From: Chromatiales bacterium
GTDB taxonomy: Bacteria > Pseudomonadota > Gammaproteobacteria > SZUA-152
Length of the DNA: 10,180 nucleotides
Reading direction: 5' to 3'
Assembly (NCBI GenBank): GCA_026999335.1
Contig: JALTPW010000597.1
Location: 1 to 10,180 of the forward strand
This document shows, in pieces, positions 1 through 6,307 of this stretch (position 1 is its first letter; every line of letters starts with the position of its first letter). The notes beneath the pieces are model-generated. The model had not been told where the DNA came from and did not search any database. It was given only the letters and a program-made list of their open reading frames with translations. A program made the position numbers and the translations under genes.

Positions 1-320
1 GCCTGAAGATGATGAAGGGCACGCCGGGCGATGCCAAGCTGGCTAAAAAGGGTGAAAAACTACACCTGAGTGGCAACAAGAAGCTGGGTGATTTTGCCGC
101 TTGTATTCGTTGCCATGGCGAGCAGGGCAAGGGCCTGGACAAGGCGAATGCACTGTTTCCTGTGATTGGCGGGCAGACCAAGGACTACCTGATCAAGCAG
201 CTCCGGGACTTCAAGTCCGGTGCCCGCACCAATGATCCGGCCGGTATGATGGCCGTGGTGGCGCAGGGCATGACGGATGAAGAAATCATTGCGGTGTCGG
301 AGTATCTATCCGGCCTCTGA
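1..320 (+). CDS. c-type cytochrome (c4/c553 class), C-terminal haem domain, 5' truncated by window edge
   Basis: A periplasmic electron-carrier haem domain. Seen: one haem-attachment motif CIRCH (codons starting at 102), a following GEQGKG loop, then a helix ending in NDPAGMM whose Met is the likely sixth haem ligand, and a C-terminal helix ending EYLSGL. This spacing and ending fit the cytochrome c4/c553 (class I) family. The reading frame is open to the left edge with no stop, and the first ATGs (9 and 12) would give a protein without the signal peptide needed for haem attachment, so the N-terminus lies outside the window. The part before CIRCH (GDAKLAKKGEKLH) resembles the linker that precedes the second haem domain of dihaem cytochrome c4, so the whole protein may be dihaem; that is inference. 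It ends with TGA at 318-320 and is followed by a strong terminator. Confidence 0.85.
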   Translation, partial: LKMMKGTPGDAKLAKKGEKLHLSGNKKLGDFAACIRCHGEQGKGLDKANALFPVIGGQTKDYLIKQLRDFKSGARTNDPAGMMAVVAQGMTDEEIIAVSEYLSGL

Positions 321-355
321 GACAGGCCGATACGACGACCCCATGGAGTACTAAG

Positions 356-386
356 CGCGCCTCGGTTATCCGGGGCGCGTTTTTTT
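356..386 (+). terminator. Rho-independent terminator of the cytochrome gene
   Basis: Arms at 356-365 and 370-379 pair over 10 bp (one G-T wobble) around a TTAT loop, followed at once by seven T (380-386). It lies 35 nt after the cytochrome stop codon and ends plus-strand transcription before the convergent minus-strand operon. Confidence 0.93.
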
Positions 387-444
387 GTGGTGGGTATTTT
401 TAGCCTAAGAAAGATCCAAAAAGCCTTTTACCTGGTGCTTAGTG

Positions 445-500
445 CTGCCGTGCGCACAGCGCACGCTACGGGCAGGTGTCGTGTGCGCCATGTGCACACG
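445..500. repeat. two adjacent inverted repeats in the convergent gap
   Basis: First repeat: arms GTGCGC (450-455) and GCGCAC (459-464) around ACA, with an outer pair CTGCC (445-449) / GGCAG (471-475) making an interrupted longer stem. Second repeat: CGTGTGC (480-486) and GCACACG (494-500) around a 7-nt loop. They lie just after the end of the minus-strand ABC ATPase gene (stop at 523-525). Read on the minus strand they are followed only by a weak, delayed T-rich stretch (near 417-421), so they could be a poor terminator, a 3'-end stabiliser or a protein site. The rest of the gap (387-522) shows no gene I can support. Confidence 0.5.
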
Positions 501-522
501 ATGGACTATTGCGGACGTGCAT

Positions 523-1566
523 TCAGCGCGGAAAGGCGACGAGGTGGTGGACATCCGCGCGGATGGTGACCTGTTCGCCGATGGCGTGATCCAGGTGGCT
601 GGGGAGCAGGGATAGCAGTTGGGTGCCGGTAGGCAGCTCCAGGGTATAGAGTGTCTCGGCTCCCTTGAAGGCCTTTTGTACGATACGGGCCCGTTGCTGG
701 CCACCGGGGTCGGGGACGATGTCATCGGGGCGCAGCAGCAGCTCCACGGGCGCACCCGGCGGGCAGTCGTAGGCGCGGTCGCCTTGCAGTACGCCGAGTT
801 CGGTTTTCACGGTGTCGCGGTTCAGCATGGTGCCGGGGATGAATACGCCCTGGCCGATGAAGTCGGCGACGAAGCGATCCTGTGGTTCGTGGTAGAGATT
901 GAAGGGGGTGTCCCATTGCAGGATGCGGCCCTGCGACATGACGCCGACCTGATCGCCGAGGGCGAAGGCCTCGTCTTGGTGGTGGGTGACGAGGATGCCG
1001 GTGATGCCCGTGTCCTTGAGGATGTCGCGAACTTCCAGGCTGAGACGTTCACGGGTATCCACGTCGAGATTGGAAAAGGGCTCGTCCATGAGGATGGCGC
1101 GTGGCTGGGCGGCGAGGGCGCGGGCCAGGGCCACACGCTGTTGCTGGCCGCCGGATAGCTCGTGGGGATAACGTGCGACAAAATCCGACAGGCCGACCAG
1201 TTTGAGCATACGGTCGATGGTTTCGCGCCGTTGCCGGCTTGACTGCTGGCGCAGGGCGAAGCCCACGTTGTCGCCAAGCGTCATGTGTGGAAACAGGGCG
1301 TAGTCCTGAAAGACCATGCCCAGGCGGCGTTTTTCCGGGGTCAGGGTGAAGCCCGGGCGTGACAGGCTGATATCGCCCATACGGATCTCGCCCTGGCTGA
1401 TGGGTTCAAAGCCGGCGATGGCGCGTAGTGCTGTGGTCTTGCCGCAGCCGCTGGGGCCGAGCAGGCAGACCAGGCTGCCTTCGTTAACATGCAGGGATAG
1501 GCCGCTGACCACGGTCTGTTCGCGGTAGCGGCATTCGATGTGCTTGATTTCCAGTAAGGGCTTCAT
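523..1566 (-). CDS. ABC transporter ATP-binding protein, FbpC-like (ferric iron / CUT1-type with TOBE domain)
   Basis: The cytoplasmic ATPase subunit of an importer. Seen in the 347-residue product: Walker A GPSGCGKTT (37-45), Q-loop VFQDYALFPH (Q87), signature LSGGQQQR (137-144), Walker B ILMDEP with catalytic E162, D-loop NLD, switch H195 in VTHHQDEA, and a C-terminal extension from about 240 that fits a TOBE regulatory domain. The segment FVADFIGQGVFIPG after the nucleotide-binding domain is characteristic of FbpC-type proteins, and the length fits FbpC (about 350). All catalytic motifs are intact. Oddly, no permease or solute-binding gene accompanies it: it follows argF by 45 nt on the same strand and is the last gene of that unit. 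Its membrane partners must be encoded elsewhere, so the substrate (iron, another metal, polyamine) is not settled. The ATG at 1566 has no clear Shine-Dalgarno sequence. Confidence 0.88.
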   Translation of the reverse strand: MKPLLEIKHIECRYREQTVVSGLSLHVNEGSLVCLLGPSGCGKTTALRAIAGFEPISQGEIRMGDISLSRPGFTLTPEKRRLGMVFQDYALFPHMTLGDNVGFALRQQSSRQRRETIDRMLKLVGLSDFVARYPHELSGGQQQRVALARALAAQPRAILMDEPFSNLDVDTRERLSLEVRDILKDTGITGILVTHHQDEAFALGDQVGVMSQGRILQWDTPFNLYHEPQDRFVADFIGQGVFIPGTMLNRDTVKTELGVLQGDRAYDCPPGAPVELLLRPDDIVPDPGGQQRARIVQKAFKGAETLYTLELPTGTQLLSLLPSHLDHAIGEQVTIRADVHHLVAFPR

Positions 1567-1611
1567 CGTGCGGATGATAGCAGAGGCACGCTTGTCCGGC
1601 TCGGCTAACCG

Positions 1612-2514
1612 TCAGCTGAGGAGGTGTTCCAGCAGGGCCTTTTGTGAGTGCAGACGGTTTTCCGCCTCGTCCCACACCACGCTCTGCGGGCCGTCGATGA
1701 CGTCGGCCGTCACTTCCTCGCCGCGGTGGGCGGGCAGGCAGTGCATGAACAGGGCGTTGGCACCGGCCTGTGCCATCAGTTCGCGGTTGACCTGATAGCC
1801 GGCAAAGGCCTGCTCGCGCGCCAGCTGCTCTTCTTCCTGGCCCATGCTGGACCAGACGTCGGTGACGACCAGGTCGGCGCCGGTTGCGGCCTCGATCGGG
1901 GTGGCGCACAGCCTGACGTGATCCCCGGCCTGCGCCAGTACCCCGGTGGCCGGCAGGTAGCCTTCGGGCGCGGCGATACGCAGCTGGAAGTCGAACTGGC
2001 GGGCGGCGTTGATGTACGAATGGCACATGTTGTTGCCATCACCGATCCAGGCCACGGTCTTGCCGGTGATGTCGCCACGATGTTCGACCCAGGTCTGCAT
2101 GTCGGCCAGTAGTTGGCAGGGGTGGAAGCGGTCGGTGAGGGCATTGATCACCGGCACTGTGGAGTATTCGGCGAAGCGTTCGATCTTTTCGTGCTCGAAG
2201 GTACGGATCATGATCACGTCCAGCATGCGGGACATGACGCGCGCCGAGTCCTCGATGGGCTCGCCGCGCCCTAACTGGGTGTCGCGTGGCGAGAGGAAGA
2301 TGGCGTGGCCGCCGAACTGTGCCATGCCGGCCTCGAAGGACACGCGGGTGCGGGTGGAGGATTTTTCGAACACCATGCCCAACACTTTGTTCTTCAGCGG
2401 CTGATAGATTTCGCCATTGTGTTGCATTTGCTTGAGTTCGATGGCGCGCTGGATAAGGGCGCGCAGCTCATCACGACTCAGGTCGTTGAGGGTGAGGAAA
2501 TGTCGTACGGCCAC
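1612..2514 (-). CDS. argF: ornithine carbamoyltransferase (anabolic)
   Basis: Makes citrulline from ornithine and carbamoyl phosphate in the cytoplasm, the sixth step of arginine synthesis; the family works as a trimer. Seen in the 300-residue product: the carbamoyl-phosphate loop SSTRTR (52-57), the second-domain motif HPCQ (131-134), a DVWSSMGQE segment matching the ornithine-binding SMG loop, and the HCLP motif (258-261). Length is typical for the compact anabolic type (about 300-310). The start is GTG at 2514: the protein then begins MAVRHFLTL, the usual N-terminus, and no ATG lies near. It begins 33 nt after the argD stop and is followed 45 nt later by the ABC ATPase gene, so argD-argF-ATPase is probably one transcript. 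Nothing in it appears broken. Confidence 0.97.
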   Translation of the reverse strand: MAVRHFLTLNDLSRDELRALIQRAIELKQMQHNGEIYQPLKNKVLGMVFEKSSTRTRVSFEAGMAQFGGHAIFLSPRDTQLGRGEPIEDSARVMSRMLDVIMIRTFEHEKIERFAEYSTVPVINALTDRFHPCQLLADMQTWVEHRGDITGKTVAWIGDGNNMCHSYINAARQFDFQLRIAAPEGYLPATGVLAQAGDHVRLCATPIEAATGADLVVTDVWSSMGQEEEQLAREQAFAGYQVNRELMAQAGANALFMHCLPAHRGEEVTADVIDGPQSVVWDEAENRLHSQKALLEHLLS

Positions 2515-2547
2515 GGCGGTGATCTCTGCTGGGTTGGGTGGAAAGGC

Positions 2548-3717
2548 TCAGGCGAGGAAGCGGCGGATCAGGGTGGACAGGGTGTCCACCAGCATCGTGG
2601 CTTCGTCATCGCCCAGGATCAACGGCGGTAGCAGGCGTACCACCTGGCCGGCGGTGACGTTGATCAACAGGCCCTCGTCCAGCGCCTGTTGCACCAGCTC
2701 GGCACAGGGCCGATCCAGCTCGATGGCCAGCAGCAGACCCTGGCCACGGATCGCGCTGATGCCTGCAACGCCGTCGAGGGTACTGTGCAAGTCGGTCAGC
2801 AGTCGTTCGCCCAGGGCCTTGGCGCGTGCGGCGAGGCCCAGTTCGTCCATGGTGTCGATGACCGCCAGCGCCGCGGCGCATACCAGCGGATTGCCACCGA
2901 AGGTGGAGCCGTGGTTGCCGGGGTGGAACAGTTCGGCGGCCTTGCCCCGCGCCAGACAGGCGCCGATGGGCACGCCGTTGCCCAGCGCCTTGGCGCAGGT
3001 GAGCACGTCGGGCCGCGCGCCGCTGTGCTGCCAGGCGAACCACTCACCGCTGCGGCACAGGCCGCTCTGGATCTCGTCCAGCATCATCAGCCAGTCATTG
3101 TTGTCGCACAGTTGGCGGATGCCGGGCAGATAGTCGTCGTTGGGGATGCGAATGCCGTTTTCACCCTGTACCGGTTCCACCAGTACGGCGACGATGTCTT
3201 TGTTTTTGCTCAGCGTGGCGATGGCCTCGAGGTCGCCGTAGGGGACGCGCAGAAAGCCGCTTACCAGCGGTTCGAAACCGGCCTGTACCTTGCGGTTGCC
3301 AGTGGCGCTCAGGGTGGCCAGGGTGCGGCCGTGGAAACTGCCCTCCATGACCACGATAGCGGGGCGCGCGATGTCACGGCCATGGCCGTGCAGGCGCGCC
3401 AGCTTGATGGCGGCCTCGTTGGCTTCAGCGCCGGAATTGCCGAAGAACACCCGATCCATGCCGGCCACGGTGGTGAGTCGGTCGCCCAGGGCCTGCTGGC
3501 GCTGGATGCCGTACAGATTGGAGGTGTGCACCAGTTGGCCGGCCTGCTCGCAGAGGGCGCGGGTAACGGCCGGGTGGGCATGGCCCAGACTGCAGACGGC
3601 GATACCGCTGATGGCATCCAGGTAACGCCTGCCATCCGTGTCCCATAGCCAGGAACCATCGCCTTTCTCGAAGCTGACGGGGAGCCGTCCGTAGGTGGTC
3701 ATCAGTGTATTTGGCAT
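2548..3717 (-). CDS. argD: acetylornithine aminotransferase (PLP class III)
   Basis: Transfers an amino group between glutamate and N-acetylglutamate semialdehyde in arginine synthesis; some family members also serve in lysine synthesis (succinyldiaminopimelate). Seen, numbering from the chosen ATG at 3717 (389 residues): GNSGAEANEAA (93-103), the SFHGRT loop (127-132), LDEIQSG with cofactor-binding D214, the Schiff-base lysine K243 in CAKALGNGVPIGA, and HGSTFGGNPL (268-277) from the neighbouring subunit's site. The frame stays open to an ATG at 3798, but that would add 27 hydrophobic residues encoded by a transcription terminator and depart from the family N-terminus (MPNTLMTTYGR), so I chose 3717. 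No strong Shine-Dalgarno is visible at either start. First gene of the argD-argF-ATPase unit. Confidence 0.95.
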   Translation of the reverse strand: MPNTLMTTYGRLPVSFEKGDGSWLWDTDGRRYLDAISGIAVCSLGHAHPAVTRALCEQAGQLVHTSNLYGIQRQQALGDRLTTVAGMDRVFFGNSGAEANEAAIKLARLHGHGRDIARPAIVVMEGSFHGRTLATLSATGNRKVQAGFEPLVSGFLRVPYGDLEAIATLSKNKDIVAVLVEPVQGENGIRIPNDDYLPGIRQLCDNNDWLMMLDEIQSGLCRSGEWFAWQHSGARPDVLTCAKALGNGVPIGACLARGKAAELFHPGNHGSTFGGNPLVCAAALAVIDTMDELGLAARAKALGERLLTDLHSTLDGVAGISAIRGQGLLLAIELDRPCAELVQQALDEGLLINVTAGQVVRLLPPLILGDDEATMLVDTLSTLIRRFLA

Positions 3718-3742
3718 GGTTGGGTGTGCTTCAACTAATCCA

Positions 3743-3756
3743 TTAACGCTTGTTAA
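3743..3756. promoter_or_regulatory. operator-like inverted repeat upstream of argD
   Basis: TTAAC (3743-3747) and GTTAA (3752-3756) form a perfect 5-bp inverted repeat with a GCTT spacer, 26 nt before the argD ATG. The position suits a repressor or activator site, for example ArgR, but it does not match the E. coli ARG box closely, so the ligand is unknown. Confidence 0.3.
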
Positions 3757-3763
3757 ACGGGCT

Positions 3764-3796
3764 AAAAACAAAAAGGCAGCCCCGATAGAGACTGCC
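3764..3796 (-). terminator. Rho-independent terminator between yibQ and argD
   Basis: On the minus strand a stem made by 3788-3796 and 3775-3783 (9 bp with two G-U wobbles, tetraloop) is followed by TTTTTGTTTTT (3774-3764). The wobbles pair only on the minus-strand RNA, which fixes the orientation. It separates the gpmI-envC-ctpA-yibQ unit from argD-argF, and lies inside the rejected upstream extension of argD. Confidence 0.85.
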
Positions 3797-3813
3797 ATCC
3801 TGTAGATCGGCCG

Positions 3814-3842
3814 ATTCTATCTGCTAATGAATCCCGAGGCAA
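3814..3842 (-). promoter_or_regulatory. possible sigma70 promoter upstream of the argD-leader terminator
   Basis: On the minus strand TTGCCT (3842-3837) and TAGAAT (3819-3814) are separated by 17 bp, giving 4/6 and 5/6 matches to the -35 and -10 consensus. Transcription would begin near 3807 and run directly into the terminator at 3796-3764, before argD. It also overlaps a small palindrome ATCGGCCGAT (3806-3815). Assigned by eye. Confidence 0.4.
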
Positions 3843-3945
3843 TAGTGGGCTTTTAGGCGTTTTTTGAAGGATGACGGGCGTTGTAGGGCATTTTTGGCGT
3901 TGCCGATCGGGGCTTCGATCAGGGTGAGGGCGTCCGGGGTACGGG

Positions 3946-4770
3946 CTAAGGGGACAAGAATGCGCGCCATGTGCGAAACCTCTGCATGTGTTTATCGAGA
4001 AGCTGTGAGACGGGCAGGATGTCGATGCCTTCGGCGGCCAGTCGTGGCAGCTCCTGTTCCAGTACGGTGAGGGTTTCGGGATAGGGATGGCCGATGGCCA
4101 GGGCGATGCCGTGCTCACGGGCCAAGCGCACGGTGCGGCGCAGTTCGGCGCGGATCCTGGCAGGGTCGCGATCACTGTCGAGGAACACGTCGCGGCGGAT
4201 GTTGGGTACCCAATTTTCGTTGGCGGCCTGTATCGCCACGCTGTCCTTGGTGGTGTAACTGTCGACGAAGTAGAGCGTGTCGTGTTCGCCCAGTTCCTGC
4301 ATCAGCCAGCGCATGTGGCCGGGGTGCTGGGTGAGCAGGCTGCCCATGTGGTTATTGATGCCGGCGAGGTGGGGTACGGCGGTGATGTCGTCGCGCAGCT
4401 GGCGCAGAAACTGTTGCCGGGTCATCGTCAGGGTCAGGGCGCCAGGGCCGAGACGATTGCGCTCCATGGCCTCCATGGGCAGGTGCAGCATGACCTCCTT
4501 GTCGAGGCGATTGGCGAGCTTGGCCAGTTCGCGGGCATGGGGGGTGTGCGGCAGGAAGGCGTAGGTGATGGCCCAGGGCAGGTGGATGGCGCGCAGATCA
4601 CGATCACGGAGGTTGCCGAGGTCATCGATGATGATGCTGATGGCCGGCCGGCCGGATTCGGCGATGGGGGTAAGGGGATCCGCCAGGGTCGGATGCCCGG
4701 ACAGCATTCCCGCCAGCAGCAGGGCTGGCGGGGATACGGTTTTTATCAGGCTGAGCGGATGGTTTTTCAT
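3946..4770 (-). CDS. yibQ: divergent polysaccharide deacetylase family protein, periplasmic (YibQ-like)
   Basis: A secreted protein of the divergent polysaccharide deacetylase family (YibQ, formerly DUF610), whose substrate is not well established; a role with peptidoglycan or other envelope glycans is inferred from neighbours. Seen in 274 residues: a signal peptide of about 30 residues with a likely cleavage at TLA-D (30/31), then IIIDDLGN with the metal-type Asp pair D49-D50, HLPME (96-100), NNHMGS (139-144), FVDS (168-171) and GHP (227-229), the NodB-fold landmarks of this family in order. Length fits the family (about 250-320). It is the last gene of the gpmI-envC-ctpA-yibQ series, starting 19 nt after the ctpA stop. 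A purine-rich AGAGGA sits almost against the ATG, closer than ideal. Transcription probably ends at the terminator at 3796-3764. Confidence 0.88.
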   Translation of the reverse strand: MKNHPLSLIKTVSPPALLLAGMLSGHPTLADPLTPIAESGRPAISIIIDDLGNLRDRDLRAIHLPWAITYAFLPHTPHARELAKLANRLDKEVMLHLPMEAMERNRLGPGALTLTMTRQQFLRQLRDDITAVPHLAGINNHMGSLLTQHPGHMRWLMQELGEHDTLYFVDSYTTKDSVAIQAANENWVPNIRRDVFLDSDRDPARIRAELRRTVRLAREHGIALAIGHPYPETLTVLEQELPRLAAEGIDILPVSQLLDKHMQRFRTWRAFLSP

Positions 4771-4789
4771 TCCTCTGGAGCTAATTCCC

Positions 4790-6115
4790 CTAACGGCTTT
4801 CCAGGATCTGTACCCCTTTGAGGATGTTCAGGGCCTCGTAGAGCTGGTAGTCGGTTTGCGCCAAAGGCAGCTCGGGGGCTTTTTTGTCGGCCTTGGTAGC
4901 GGATTTCTTTTTGTCCTTGTCATTGCCGTTTTCCAGGTGGCCGGCGAGATCGGCTTCCTTCAGGCGGCCATTCTCGGCGTGCTTCAGGGTGGTGATCTTG
5001 ACCGGCTCGAGGACGATATCCGGCTCGATGCCCTCGGCCTGGATGGAGCGCCCGGACGGCGTGTAATAACGGGCCGTGGTGAGTTTCAGGGCGGTGTTGT
5101 TGTTGAGCGGCAGGATGGTTTGCACCGAGCCCTTGCCGAAGGTACGGGTGCCGACGATGATGGCGCGCTTGTGATCCTGCAGTGCACCGGCGACGATCTC
5201 GGAGGCCGAGGCGGAGCCGCCGTTGACCAGCACCACCAGTGGCGCGCCGTCGAGCAGGGTGCGCGAGGTGGCGTTGAATTTCAGCTCCGAGTCGCGGATG
5301 CGGCCTTTCGTGTAGACGATCAGGCCGTTGTCGATGAAGGCGTCGGTGACATCCACTGCGGCATTCAGCACGCCGCCCGGATTGTTACGCAGATCGAGTA
5401 CTACGCCCTTCAGTGAACCGTCGTTTTCTTCCTTCAGCTTGTCGATGGCCTCGGCCAGATTTGCCCCCGTGTGCGACTGGAATTGGGAGATGCGCAGGTA
5501 GCCGAAGCCGTCTTCGAGACTGCGCTGGCGCACGCTCTTTACTTTGATGATGTCGCGGGTAATGGTGATTTTGAGGGGTCTTTCCTCGCCTTCGCGGATG
5601 ATGGTGAGGGTGATGTCGGTACCTACCTTGCCGCGCATGATGTTGACCGCGTCGCGTAGAGTCATGCCCTTGACGGGTTTTTCATCGAGACGAATCACCA
5701 GATCGCCGGCCTCTACGCCGGCACGCTGGGCCGGGGTGTCGTCGATGGGGGAGATGACCTTGACGAAGCCGTCTTCCATACCGACCTCGATGCCGAGCCC
5801 GCCGAATTCGCCGCTGGTGCCCACTTGCAGGTCTTTGAAACTGTCGGGGTCGAGGTAGCTGGAATGGGGGTCGAGGCCGGAGAGCATGCCGCGGATGGCA
5901 TTTTCCAGCAGCTCCTTGTCGCTGACGGGTTCCACATAATCTTTTTTGATGCGGGCGAAAATTTCGGTGAAGGTGCGCAGCTCATCGTATGGCAACGATG
6001 CCGTGTCGTTTTGTTCCTTCTCTTTTTCGGCGAGCACACCCTGGCCGATGGCCAGCATGATGCCGAGGGTGAGGCCGATGATGAGCACCAGCAGGGTGCG
6101 CGTGTTTGGTTTCAT
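4790..6115 (-). CDS. ctpA: carboxy-terminal processing protease, S41 family, with PDZ domain
   Basis: A periplasmic serine protease that trims or degrades envelope proteins; in Pseudomonas aeruginosa the CtpA at the same locus degrades peptidoglycan hydrolases with a lipoprotein partner. Seen in 441 residues: an N-terminal hydrophobic segment (8-28) ending at LA-E, either a signal peptide or an anchor; an N-terminal helical part with GLDPHSSYL; a PDZ domain (about 100-185) containing GEFGGLGIEV; and the protease core with S303 in GSASASE, K328 in FGKGSVQ and Q332. The 25- and 4-residue spacing of this Ser-Lys-Gln set matches known CTPs, so it should be active. A Lys/Asp-rich low-complexity stretch (about 395-415) precedes the C-terminus. 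A GGAG Shine-Dalgarno lies six bases before the ATG. It sits between envC and yibQ, as in Pseudomonas and unlike E. coli. Confidence 0.95.
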   Translation of the reverse strand: MKPNTRTLLVLIIGLTLGIMLAIGQGVLAEKEKEQNDTASLPYDELRTFTEIFARIKKDYVEPVSDKELLENAIRGMLSGLDPHSSYLDPDSFKDLQVGTSGEFGGLGIEVGMEDGFVKVISPIDDTPAQRAGVEAGDLVIRLDEKPVKGMTLRDAVNIMRGKVGTDITLTIIREGEERPLKITITRDIIKVKSVRQRSLEDGFGYLRISQFQSHTGANLAEAIDKLKEENDGSLKGVVLDLRNNPGGVLNAAVDVTDAFIDNGLIVYTKGRIRDSELKFNATSRTLLDGAPLVVLVNGGSASASEIVAGALQDHKRAIIVGTRTFGKGSVQTILPLNNNTALKLTTARYYTPSGRSIQAEGIEPDIVLEPVKITTLKHAENGRLKEADLAGHLENGNDKDKKKSATKADKKAPELPLAQTDYQLYEALNILKGVQILESR

Positions 6116-6213
6116 GTGTAACTCCGTGGAGGTGTCGCGATGGTCTGCGACTCAATGGGCGCTTCTACTGATCGATTGCGGCCTCGTTCTGCGGGGCTTG
6201 ACTCTCGATCGTA

Positions 6214-6261
6214 CCGGCATGCCCGAATACTTACGGCGCAAGATTGCGCCGATTATGCCGG
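6214..6261. repeat. nested inverted repeats in the envC-ctpA gap
   Basis: An outer perfect 7-bp pair CCGGCAT (6214-6220) / ATGCCGG (6255-6261) encloses an inner perfect pair CGGCGCAA (6234-6241) / TTGCGCCG (6244-6251). On the minus-strand RNA this would fold into a compact double stem about 100 nt before the ctpA start. No T-run follows, so it is not a classical terminator. A CATAAT hexamer on the minus strand (6257-6252) might be a -10 box but lacks a good -35. Confidence 0.55.
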
Positions 6262-6307
6262 ACTCGCGGTAAACTTGCACATCCTTGCAGGTGGTCGGGA
6301 TGGTTGC

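Noticed and set aside
387..569. Plus-strand 60-codon frame after the cytochrome terminator
   Set aside because: It starts right after a strong terminator, runs through inverted repeats into the ATPase gene on the other strand, and has an Arg/Gly-rich tail with no family likeness.
619..1158. Plus-strand frame of 179 codons opposite the ABC ATPase
   Set aside because: Antisense to conserved Walker and signature motifs; composition is that of a shadow frame.
2689..3648. Long plus-strand open frame (319 codons) opposite argD
   Set aside because: It is antisense to a fully motif-supported argD, and its translation is low-complexity (Gln, Val, Ala, Gly rich) with no recognisable domain. Such frames arise from GC-rich codon use.
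3718..3798. N-terminal extension of argD from the ATG at 3798
   Set aside because: The added residues are encoded by a terminator stem and U-tract, are hydrophobic, and do not fit the cytosolic family's N-terminus.
4087..5416. Two long plus-strand frames (4087-4821 and 4565-5416) opposite yibQ and ctpA
   Set aside because: Both overlap intact, motif-bearing genes on the other strand and show no family features.
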